From contig JAIXPW010000043.1 of the NCBI GenBank assembly GCA_027485995.1, positions 1-64,000 on the forward strand: DNA of 64,000 bases. Reading direction: 5' to 3'. This document shows, piece after piece, positions 11,655-19,215 of this stretch. A program made the translations under genes and the position numbers. The stretch is from Verrucomicrobiaceae bacterium (GTDB taxonomy: Bacteria; Verrucomicrobiota; Verrucomicrobiia; Verrucomicrobiales; Akkermansiaceae). Under the pieces are notes generated by a model. That model saw only the letters and a list, made by a program, of their open reading frames with translations. It was not told the origin of the DNA and did no database searches. Position 1 is the stretch's first letter, and every line of letters starts with the position of its first letter.

Positions 11655-13921
11655 ATCTCCGTGTTGCTCCCGGCCTCGTTGCCTGGATTTCCCTTCTCAC
11701 CAGCACCCACGCCTGTGGGCCTTTCTTTCCGGACACGGTTCTGGACAAACCTCAAGCCGCGCTGGGGGTTCCGCCGGTTTCATTCATTGCCGGGCTTTAT
11801 CGAATCGATGGCCGACCCGTGCCACCCGTCACCGCCTTCGCGAGACAGTCAGGTCTGCTTTCGCAAATCCCCTTGGAGGTTGCGGAACTGGAAGCGGATT
11901 GGAAAAAGGAAGGGCTGGCCGACGAGGTCATCGCCGGAAGAAGCCAGCACTATCGGGAAGTCCGGACCAGCCTGCTGACGGGGCTCGAGGAAATCGGCAT
12001 GTCCGAATTTCCGATCCAGCATGGAGCCGCCGCCGAGCTGCCGGAGCGCCCGCTCGATGAGGGATACCCGGCCGATGTGGCGGACTATGTGGAAGCCGCG
12101 AGGCTGCACGCGGTCGGCATGAAGGACGAGGCCCGCAGCCTCTGGAAAGCCATCCTCGAAAAGCCGGCGGAGGTGCGAAGACACCGCAGTGTCTGGGCAG
12201 CCTGGATGCTGGCGAAGACCTCGACCGATCGCGGCGAATGCCTTGAATGGTATCGGCGCGTCGTCGTGGAAGCATCCTCCGGAGCCTCCGATGTGCTGAA
12301 GCTGGCCCCCGCCGCCAAGGCCTGGCTGGCACCGGGCAAAGGGGATCCGATCGCGGCGATTCATGATTTCCACGAAGCATTCGTGAATGGAAAAGCTTCC
12401 GTCGAGGTCGACCTCAGGCACGCGGCGGCCGACCTCCTTGAAAACGCCGACCCCGATCAACTCGCCGCCGCTGCGGCGGATCCCTTGGCCAGGCGTCTTC
12501 TCAACCTGCATCTTCAGGCCACGTTCGAACAACCGCGCGATGGATCATTCCTCGGGGAAGAGGACGGGTGGCAGCCCGATCCATGGCTCAAGGCCTTGGC
12601 GGCCCACGCACCCCTTCCACTCGACGATGGAGCCAGAATCGCGTGGGCGCTTTATGCCACCGCCCACTTTGAGGAGGCCCGGCATTGGCTGGATCTCTCG
12701 GACCCGGGCGATGCCCTCACCCTGTGGTTGCAGGCCAAGTTCGCGCTGAGGGCCGGAAACCTTGAGGAGGCCAATCGGTTCCTGTCGTCCGCCATCCGCA
12801 AGATGTCCGCCGACAAGGATTGGCAACCCTCGCAGATCATCCCCGATCCGGCTGATCCGGATCAGCGTTGGACCCTGGAACAATTCACCCAGGGGAGGCT
12901 GCTCGGGGACGCGGGCATCGTGGCACTGGCCCGGCAGGAATACCCTCAGGCACTGGAGTCACTCCGTCGGGCGGGCTTTGCCGAGGATTCGGCATATCTC
13001 GTCGAACGCGTTCTGGATACTGATGAGTTGATTCAACATGTGCGCAAACACGCCCCTGTCTGGCAGGCACCCAGGCCCATTCAGGAGGAAGCGGAGGACG
13101 CAGGGAACGAACCGGCGGAGGAGCCCCCTTCGATCACCCCGGCCAACTGCCTGGATCCAGAGATTCGTGAGTCGTGGGACGAGTGGCTGTCTCCTAACAA
13201 CCGGCTTCGCTGGCAGTTGGCACGTCGCCTGGCGCGTGAGGGCCGATTCGCCGAGGCAGGAGAATTCATGCCGCCTGGGCTCAAGCAGCTGTGGGAGCAC
13301 TATCTCAAGCTTGAGACCGCCGGTCGCGATGCGAATCTAAGTCCAACCGCCCGCGCTGCGGTTCTTTGGCGTCGGGCAAGGATCCACCGCCACTGGGGTG
13401 ACAAGCTGTTCTCCACCGATGCCGCTCCGGATTGGGGAATCCTTGATTGGCAGTTTGAGAGCACCGATCTGGCCGAAATCCGATCCTTCAGGGAAGGCTG
13501 GGCCGTCAATTGGGAGTCGGAATCCGAGTCGGCCTATTCGTTTCCTGAGTTTCCGAACGAACGAGCGTTCCCAGCCATTTCAACCGACGAGCTCAGCCGG
13601 GTGGAACGTCATCCACTGCCGAACCAGAGCCGCTACCACTACCGTCATGTCGCCTCGGACATCGCCTGGGAAGCCGCGTCCCTTTTGCCTGACAACGATC
13701 CCAATCTGCTTCTCCTCTGCAACACGGCCGGGCAGTGGCTGGCCGCACGCGACCCACTGGCGGCGGATCGTTTTTATCAGGCCATAGTCAAACGCGGCAA
13801 GGAGACCGACCTCGGGAAGGCCGCGGATGCCAAGCGCTGGTTCCTGAGGGATCTGGAATCCCTGGGTGAGCTTCCAGGAATGCCGGAGGATCTCCTTCCG
13901 AAGAAGCTGCCGATCGACTGA
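11651..13921 (+). CDS. Unrecognised secreted protein with helical repeats
   Basis: This 756-residue protein has an N-terminal signal (MNLRVAPGLVAWISLLTSTHA) directly followed by CGPFFPDT, so it may be lipid-anchored at that Cys although the lipobox is weak. The rest is rich in Ala, Leu, Glu and Trp, with tetratricopeptide-like helix pairs (for example LDLSDPGDALTLWLQAKFAL and ADRFYQAIVKRGKETDLGKA). I do not recognise a named family. It is coupled to the DUF3142 lipoprotein by an ATGA overlap, which suggests they act together in the envelope. A GAGCCAT/ATGGCTC hairpin at 13937-13956 follows the stop but lacks a T-run. Confidence 0.7.
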   Translation: MNLRVAPGLVAWISLLTSTHACGPFFPDTVLDKPQAALGVPPVSFIAGLYRIDGRPVPPVTAFARQSGLLSQIPLEVAELEADWKKEGLADEVIAGRSQHYREVRTSLLTGLEEIGMSEFPIQHGAAAELPERPLDEGYPADVADYVEAARLHAVGMKDEARSLWKAILEKPAEVRRHRSVWAAWMLAKTSTDRGECLEWYRRVVVEASSGASDVLKLAPAAKAWLAPGKGDPIAAIHDFHEAFVNGKASVEVDLRHAAADLLENADPDQLAAAAADPLARRLLNLHLQATFEQPRDGSFLGEEDGWQPDPWLKALAAHAPLPLDDGARIAWALYATAHFEEARHWLDLSDPGDALTLWLQAKFALRAGNLEEANRFLSSAIRKMSADKDWQPSQIIPDPADPDQRWTLEQFTQGRLLGDAGIVALARQEYPQALESLRRAGFAEDSAYLVERVLDTDELIQHVRKHAPVWQAPRPIQEEAEDAGNEPAEEPPSITPANCLDPEIRESWDEWLSPNNRLRWQLARRLAREGRFAEAGEFMPPGLKQLWEHYLKLETAGRDANLSPTARAAVLWRRARIHRHWGDKLFSTDAAPDWGILDWQFESTDLAEIRSFREGWAVNWESESESAYSFPEFPNERAFPAISTDELSRVERHPLPNQSRYHYRHVASDIAWEAASLLPDNDPNLLLLCNTAGQWLAARDPLAADRFYQAIVKRGKETDLGKAADAKRWFLRDLESLGELPGMPEDLLPKKLPID

Positions 13922-14095
13922 CCGCTCATTGCAGTGGAGCCATTCAAACATGGCTCTGTGTCAGATTCGCTGACGGTCTCGACAAGGATTCCCGTTCACC
14001 ACTTTTCCTTCAGCGGAGCAGCGGTTGGAGAGCCGAAGAGGAAATCCCGCACAACGGCGCGGCGACGCAACGAATCAATTTAGATCCTGAAATAC

Positions 14096-14224
14096 AAACC
14101 ACGAAATTCGCAAAACATCACGAAAATCAGGCAGTCCCGAAACGCTTCAGACTCATTCATCAGATGAGTGCGAAGATGGCGACGATTGCTTCTGCTTTCG
14201 TGCTTTTCGTGACTTCAGTGGTTT
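14096..14224. repeat. Imperfect long inverted repeat, possible MITE or repeat remnant
   Basis: The gap from 13922 to 14457 holds no gene I can support. Within it AAACCAC at 14096 reads into a series of CACGAAA words, and the right end (ending AGTGGTTT at 14224) is an imperfect inverted copy with TTTCGTG words. The element is about 129 bases, A+T-richer than the flanks. To the right, a GATGAGTG word occurs at about 14164 and again at about 14266. It may be a nonautonomous mobile element or simply decayed low-complexity DNA. Confidence 0.4.
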
Positions 14225-14400
14225 CCCCATTTTCCTGTTAAGGATAAGACAATCAACTCACCCACAAGATGAGTGCCGCATGTTTCCTCACCTACTCTTC
14301 ATCAATACTCATCTTCGTTCATCTTCGGTTCAATCCCCTCGTTGGGATCAAAACCGGCCTATCCCCTTGGATGCTGGCCAAACTGGATGAAAAGCCACAA

Positions 14401-14439
14401 AAAAGGCCCGGCGGCGCTTCACGCACCTCCGGGCCTTTT
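14401..14439 (-). terminator. Rho-independent terminator of the Exb-type cluster
   Basis: AAAAGGCCCGG (14401-14411) pairs perfectly with CCGGGCCTTTT (14429-14439). Read leftward, the G+C stem is followed by a run of T. It starts 18 bases past the last stop codon of the leftward cluster (14458), exactly where that cluster should end. Confidence 0.85.
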
Positions 14440-14457
14440 CGAAAGGAATCCTGAATC

Positions 14458-16077
14458 TCAGATACCGGGACGGTTGCGGAGGCCACCGCCACCGCCGGTG
14501 CTGAGGAAGCGATAGTAAACCTCAAGCATCAGCGAGCAGAGGGAGGTCCGGTAAACCTTGGCGTCCGCGCTTTCTCCGACGTAGGCGGCACCGACGGCCA
14601 CGATCTTCTTGCCACCACCGGGGCTTTTCCAGGAACCATCTCCATTCTGATTCTTGAGAAGCTGGTCGCGATACATGGCGTTGTAGAAGGTCCAGTCGCC
14701 TCCACCGCTCTGCATCATCGCCTGGGATTCGTAGTAGTGGCCGTAGAGGTCGGCATGCTCACTGTTGTAGTTGAACTTGCTGTTGCCCACGATGTACTTC
14801 GCGGCCTTGCGGACCTCGGAACGGGATCCCTTACCCCACATCTGGTTGCAGAGCATGCCGACGCCGGTGAGCGTGAAATAGTCAACCTCGCCGGCCGGAT
14901 TCGCGCCGGTGTAGCCGTATCCACCGTTGTCGTTCTGGCACTTGTTGATGTAGCTCAGGGCCTGGTCGATTGTGCCCTTCATGCCGTTGAACTTCAGGCC
15001 TGAGTGTTCACAGGCCTTCAGGGCCTGCACCTGCCAACCGGTGACCGAGACATCGACGTGGCCCTCGGAACGATCATAGGAGTAGGCCCAGCCACCATTG
15101 GAGTTCTGGTTGTCGATGATGTACTGACCGGCCCTCTGGGCCATGTCCATCAGCGATGGGATGTCAACCTTGAGGTCCTTGCAGAAGGTGGCGGCCTCAC
15201 CCAGGGCATAAGTGGCGATGGCGTGCTCGTAGCACCAGGATTTCTCCGTGTAGTTGTTCGCCATGCGCCCGTCGTTCTGAAGAGCAACATTGACCAGATA
15301 GACGATGCCCTTGGTGCATGAATCACCGAATTCCTCGGAGACGGGGGTTTCACAGTGGCCGAAGTAGGCCAGCAGGGCTAGACCGGTCATGGCGACCTTC
15401 TTGTTGCCGCCCCAGGAGCCATCTGCATTCTGGTTTGCCTTCAACCAGCGCAGGCCCTTTGCCACGGCTTCCTCGCACTCGGGGGTGCCGCCGTTGTCCT
15501 TGAGACGCTGAAGGCGGTCTTCCTTCGAGCAGCGCTTCCGCATCCCCTCCGGGATGAGGCCGAACATCTTGCCGGAACCACCACCGCCGAAGCCGAAGCC
15601 CTTGCCGTTGCCCTTGCCGCCGCCGCTGCCGTTGCCGAAGCCGCTGCCGTTGCCAGCACCGCCGAGACCGCCGGACATGCCGCCACCTGTGATGGAGCTG
15701 AGGGTGGACATTTCACCGAAGCTGTCACCGGGATCAGGAATGGCGAAGCTGGAGGTCGCTCCTTCCGCAAAGACGCGCTTCACGTTGCTGCTCGGCGTGA
15801 CCTGGGCGGCCTTCTTCTTTTTGACATCATATTCCATGCCGCGCTCGCCGCCGCCGCCGCCGCCACCGCCCGGGGGCATGAAATCGACGGTCTTCTCTTC
15901 TGGCTGGATGTATTTGAAGATAATGAATACACCGGCGATGAGGAGGATCACGTGGACGAGGATCGCGATGGTGAGCGATCCGCCCCCGATCTTGGCCCAG
16001 AAGCCGATTTTCTTCTTCTGCAGAGGCTGAACGTGCACCTCCTGGTATTCGTACTGTGGTTCTAGATTCGGGTCCAT
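14458..16077 (-). CDS. TonB-like anchor fused to squalene-cyclase-type repeat domain
   Basis: This 539-residue protein has a cytoplasmic start, a single membrane segment (SLTIAILVHVILLIAGVFIIF, about residues 34-54) with a His as in TonB-type helices, a Gly-rich stretch (GGGGGGGG near residue 70), a conserved SSNVKRVFAEGATSSFAIPDPGD segment and a second Gly-rich linker. The C-terminal part (about 200-530) has repeats of prenyltransferase/squalene oxidase type: WLKANQNADGSWGG, IIDNQNSNGGWAYSY, INKCQNDNGGYGYTG and LLKNQNGDGSWKSP, implying an alpha/alpha toroid. I see no DxDD cyclase motif, so a binding or structural role is more likely. It is the last gene of a run with ExbB and three ExbD, and its N terminus is nearly the same as in the gene at 22301-23656. 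Confidence 0.82.
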   Translation of the reverse strand: MDPNLEPQYEYQEVHVQPLQKKKIGFWAKIGGGSLTIAILVHVILLIAGVFIIFKYIQPEEKTVDFMPPGGGGGGGGERGMEYDVKKKKAAQVTPSSNVKRVFAEGATSSFAIPDPGDSFGEMSTLSSITGGGMSGGLGGAGNGSGFGNGSGGGKGNGKGFGFGGGGSGKMFGLIPEGMRKRCSKEDRLQRLKDNGGTPECEEAVAKGLRWLKANQNADGSWGGNKKVAMTGLALLAYFGHCETPVSEEFGDSCTKGIVYLVNVALQNDGRMANNYTEKSWCYEHAIATYALGEAATFCKDLKVDIPSLMDMAQRAGQYIIDNQNSNGGWAYSYDRSEGHVDVSVTGWQVQALKACEHSGLKFNGMKGTIDQALSYINKCQNDNGGYGYTGANPAGEVDYFTLTGVGMLCNQMWGKGSRSEVRKAAKYIVGNSKFNYNSEHADLYGHYYESQAMMQSGGGDWTFYNAMYRDQLLKNQNGDGSWKSPGGGKKIVAVGAAYVGESADAKVYRTSLCSLMLEVYYRFLSTGGGGGLRNRPGI

Positions 16078-16121
16078 GAGTGGATGGTGTTGGACTTGGA
16101 ACGTGGAAGGGCGGTCGCTTC

Positions 16122-16565
16122 TTAGAAGTCGTTTGCCTGAAAAGTGATATTGGTGATGTTTGCCAGGCTCAGGGTATCCAGCACGTCCATGACGCGCTGA
16201 TACTTGCCGAGTTCGCTGGCGTGGATGGAAACAGAAAGCGGAGTATTGCTCTGCTTGAGCTGACCAAGATTACCGGCCAGTTCGGGAAGGTTGCGGCTCT
16301 CCGGCGTATCGAGGGGATCATCGTTGAGGAAGATCTGACCGTCGTCCTCGATGCGGATGACCACCTCGTCCGGGCATTCAGGAGAAGTCTTGAAATCAGG
16401 AGCTGTGCCTGGAAGCTTGGCGTAATTGAACTTCTCCACCTGCACATCCCCCGCCATCACCATGAAATAGAGGAGAATCACGAACACAACATCGATCATC
16501 GGAGCGATCTGGAACCCCAGATTGACCTCGGACGAGGGGACTTTGCGGGAGCTGTGCTTTTTCAT
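16122..16565 (-). CDS. ExbD/TolR-type biopolymer transporter (third copy)
   Basis: This 147-residue protein is an ExbD/TolR stator: a short basic cytoplasmic start, one membrane helix with the proton-carrying Asp in APMIDVVFVILLYFMV, and a periplasmic domain of about 100 residues. It closely resembles the next upstream copy (16594-17052), including GFQIAPMIDVVFVILLYF and the IRIEDDGQIFLNDDPLD block, so the two are tandem duplicates. With the ExbB it should form a proton-driven motor acting on the TonB-like protein encoded 44 bases downstream. Confidence 0.88.
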   Translation of the reverse strand: MKKHSSRKVPSSEVNLGFQIAPMIDVVFVILLYFMVMAGDVQVEKFNYAKLPGTAPDFKTSPECPDEVVIRIEDDGQIFLNDDPLDTPESRNLPELAGNLGQLKQSNTPLSVSIHASELGKYQRVMDVLDTLSLANITNITFQANDF

Positions 16566-16593
16566 GGCGATGGGATGTGGAACTGGGCGAAAC

Positions 16594-17052
16594 TCAATCG
16601 GGTGAACCGGCCTGGAAGGTCACGTTCGAGATCTTGGCGCGCGTGAGCGCATCCAGCACCTCGATCACCCGCTGATACTTGGCGAGTTCGTTGGCGTAGA
16701 TGGTGACCAGCACGGTGGACTTGCTGTTGTCGCTGCTTTCGCGGAGCTGCTTGAGGCTTCCTGCCAATTCGGGGAGAGCCTTGTTCTCCGGTGAATCGAG
16801 AGGATCATCATTCAGATAGACCTGACCGTCATCCTCGATCCGGATCGCGATTTCATCCGGGAGGTTCACCGGCTCCTTGGTCTCCTCCTGCGTCCCAGGC
16901 AGCTTGGTGTTGTGGGCGTTCTCGACCTGGATGTCCCCGGCCATGACCATGAAATAAAGCAGGATGACGAAGACCACGTCGATCATCGGCGCGATCTGGA
17001 ATCCCAGATTGACTTCGGAAGACTGCTTCCGTTTGTGACTGCGTTTCTTCAT
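16594..17052 (-). CDS. ExbD/TolR-type biopolymer transporter (second copy)
   Basis: This 152-residue ExbD has a Lys/Arg-rich start (MKKRSHKRKQSSEVNLGFQ), a membrane helix carrying the conserved Asp in PMIDVVFVILLYFM, and a periplasmic domain ending VTFQAG. I chose the ATG at 17052; the frame is open to 17109, but that part would overlap the previous gene. It is a tandem paralogue of the copy at 16122-16565. The first ExbD (17060-17494) is more distant. Confidence 0.88.
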   Translation of the reverse strand: MKKRSHKRKQSSEVNLGFQIAPMIDVVFVILLYFMVMAGDIQVENAHNTKLPGTQEETKEPVNLPDEIAIRIEDDGQVYLNDDPLDSPENKALPELAGSLKQLRESSDNSKSTVLVTIYANELAKYQRVIEVLDALTRAKISNVTFQAGSPD

Positions 17053-17059
17053 GGTCCGA

Positions 17060-17494
17060 TTACTTGTTTGAGGCGGCGAAGGAGATGTCGTCGATACCCG
17101 CCTGGCCAATGAAGTTCATGATGCGCTGGATCTCACCGGCCGGGACCTTGCCGTCGGCCCGGACCACCACCCTGAGCTTGTTGTCAGCCTTCTTCTTGTC
17201 CTGAAGAAAGGGCAGCACATCATTCCAGTTCTGTTTGATCTCGTCGTCGATGACCAGCAAGCCCTTGTTGGTTGCCTCATCGAAGCGCAGGTTCACGGCG
17301 AACTCGTGTTTGGCCATGTCCTTGTCACGCTCCTTGGCATTGGGTGAGACCGGCAGCGTGAGCTTCTTGTCCACTTTCAACACCTCGGCGGATGTGATCA
17401 TCACGAAGAACACCAGAAGCACCAGCAGCACGTCGATCATCGGCGCGATCTGGAATTCCGGTTCCCCGTCTCCTCCTCCTCCTCCTCCGGCCAT
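17060..17494 (-). CDS. ExbD/TolR-type biopolymer transporter (first copy)
   Basis: This 144-residue ExbD starts MAGGGGGGDGEPEFQ, unlike the basic start of its two neighbours, followed by IAPMIDVLLVLLVFFVMIT with the conserved Asp, then a periplasmic domain (KLRVVVRADGKVPAGEIQRIMNF) typical of ExbD. It is 44 bases downstream of the exbB-like gene and 7 bases upstream of the next exbD. Three ExbD-type genes behind one ExbB suggest mixed stator rings or alternative motors. Confidence 0.9.
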   Translation of the reverse strand: MAGGGGGGDGEPEFQIAPMIDVLLVLLVFFVMITSAEVLKVDKKLTLPVSPNAKERDKDMAKHEFAVNLRFDEATNKGLLVIDDEIKQNWNDVLPFLQDKKKADNKLRVVVRADGKVPAGEIQRIMNFIGQAGIDDISFAASNK

Positions 17495-17538
17495 GGTGGT
17501 CGTTGATTGGGTTTGAATGCGGATCTCAGGCGACCATC

Positions 17539-18321
17539 TCAGCCCTGTGGGGCTTCGATCCAGTTCGGAAGGGCGGCGTAGGTTTCTTCCTGACCGACGT
17601 CCGCGTTCTGAAGATACTCGTAAGGAGCATTGCGGAACAGGCGCTCCGACTCCTCCTGGAGGTGATGGATGGCCCCCTGAAGCTTGTTGCGGAGGAAGTA
17701 GAACGATCCGAAGGCGGGAATGGCGACGAGCAATCCGGTGGCCGTGGCGACAAGCACCTCACCGATGTGACCGGCCAGTTCGCCGACACCGCCGGAGAGA
17801 CCTGCTTGACCGAGGGAGGCGAAGGCTCCCTTCATGCCGCCGACGGTTCCGAGCAGTCCGACCATCGGGGCGCAAACCCCGATCACGGAAAGGTAGTTGA
17901 TGCGGGTTTGCAGGGTGCTGTTGATCTTATCGACAGTTGAATACAGGGCTTCCTCGGTGGCGTCCTTGCCATAGCCGATGGAACCGAGTGCGGCGCGCAC
18001 CACTTCGCAGAAGGGGCTGATTCCGGCCTTCATCGCCTGATAGGCGCTGACGTAGTCACCGGAGCGGAACGAGGTCTGGGCGACGAGGACATCCTGCTCG
18101 GGGGTCATGCGCTTGGCACCGGTGCGCAAGGAGATGTCGATGATCAGCCAGACCATGGCGATCGAACAAAGGAGCAGGATGTGCATGACCCAGCCGCCTT
18201 CAAAGTAAACGGAAAGGAGGTTCTTCGTCTTCACGTTGCCACCATTGGCAGCTCCTTCGGCGAAGGCGGTCATCGGCAGCATGAGTGCGGCGTAGATGGC
18301 CGCTTGGATCGTCTTTTTCAT
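17539..18321 (-). CDS. MotA/TolQ/ExbB proton channel protein
   Basis: This 260-residue protein has a cleavable signal-like N-terminal segment (MKKTIQAAIYAALMLPMTAFAEG), then a first membrane helix (GGWVMHILLLCSIAMVWLIIDISL), a cytoplasmic loop and two further helices with the family signature INYLSVIGVCAPMVGLLGTVGGMKGAF and EVLVATATGLLVAIPAF. ExbB/TolQ pentamers surround ExbD helices and convert proton flow into motion of a TonB-like partner. The ATG at 18321 excludes a short upstream extension of the frame. It lies between the periplasmic repeat proteins and the exbD genes. Confidence 0.9.
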   Translation of the reverse strand: MKKTIQAAIYAALMLPMTAFAEGAANGGNVKTKNLLSVYFEGGWVMHILLLCSIAMVWLIIDISLRTGAKRMTPEQDVLVAQTSFRSGDYVSAYQAMKAGISPFCEVVRAALGSIGYGKDATEEALYSTVDKINSTLQTRINYLSVIGVCAPMVGLLGTVGGMKGAFASLGQAGLSGGVGELAGHIGEVLVATATGLLVAIPAFGSFYFLRNKLQGAIHHLQEESERLFRNAPYEYLQNADVGQEETYAALPNWIEAPQG

Positions 18322-18361
18322 TTCGTAGGTTATTGAGAAGTTGGAGAAGGATGTGGAGGAA

Positions 18362-19204
18362 TTACTTGAGGCTGTCGAGACGGCGTTTTGCTTCATCGGC
18401 CAAAATCGTGCCCGGAGCATTGCGGCTTGCGGAGTTCACAAGTGCAAGCGCTTCTTCGCGCCGGGTCAAGCCACTGAGGATGTCGGCCGCATTCAATTCG
18501 GCGGCGGCATTGAGAACAATGCCTCCAGTCGGATAGACGCCGGTGACCGTCAGGAAGGTTTCGAGTGCTTCCGCGTTCCGGTTCGAATCCTTGTAGGCCT
18601 TTGCAATGAAGAAGGTCGCGTAGGCGGCGACCCCTGCGGGCTGCTCATCGGTGGTGAGATCCTTGAGGGCGGCGATCCGCTCATCCGGCTTGGTGGATGG
18701 AGGGAGGCCCAGGGTCTTGCCCAGCAGCACAAAGGGATCCACCCCTTGGGCCGGGGTCGCCTCGGTGATGTCGCGTCCGATGGCCTCCGCCTTCGGGTCC
18801 TTGCCATCGAGTGCGTAGGCGATCAGGGCGGCCCTGGCGGCCTCGACCCAGAAGTTTCCGGGGATCTTGGCGGAAGGGCGGTGCAGGGCGAGGACCGGTT
18901 CGATGAGCTTGATGGCCTCGTCCGGCTTGCCACTCAGCATCAGCGCGATGCCCTGGCTGACGGCTGCCGGACGTTCACCATAGATGTGATCGGCGGATGC
19001 CATTGGAAACGCCTGACCGGCCGTGAAGCCCTCGGCCTCTCCGGAAATCACAAGGTTGTCTCCCTGGATGGTGATCGCGGCGAGTGGCACCATCTGGCCA
19101 TTTCGGAACACGACCTGGGGGCCATCCGCCATTGCGGACTGGGAAAGGGCGCAGACCAGTCCGGTGAGGAGAAACGAGCGCATGGGAATGGAAAATGGCT
19201 TCAT
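18362..19204 (-). CDS. Secreted tetratricopeptide-like protein
   Basis: This 280-residue protein has a signal peptide (MRSFLLTGLVCALSQSAMADG; a start at 19204 or 19183 is possible). A beta-rich start (VVFRNGQMVPLAAITIQGDNLVIS) is followed by helical repeat pairs such as VSQGIALMLSGKPDEAIKLIEPVL and EERIAALKDL-like segments, ending DEAKRRLDSLK. It is probably a periplasmic scaffold serving the downstream Exb complex, by position similar to the TPR partner found next to Tol/Exb genes in other bacteria. The named family is not recognised. Confidence 0.72.
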   Translation of the reverse strand: MKPFSIPMRSFLLTGLVCALSQSAMADGPQVVFRNGQMVPLAAITIQGDNLVISGEAEGFTAGQAFPMASADHIYGERPAAVSQGIALMLSGKPDEAIKLIEPVLALHRPSAKIPGNFWVEAARAALIAYALDGKDPKAEAIGRDITEATPAQGVDPFVLLGKTLGLPPSTKPDERIAALKDLTTDEQPAGVAAYATFFIAKAYKDSNRNAEALETFLTVTGVYPTGGIVLNAAAELNAADILSGLTRREEALALVNSASRNAPGTILADEAKRRLDSLK

Positions 19205-19215
19205 GGGGCCGGAGA

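Noticed and set aside
13937-13956. GAGCCAT/ATGGCTC hairpin after the unknown secreted gene as a terminator
   Set aside because: No T-run follows and the stem is only 7 bases, so it is not supported as a terminator.
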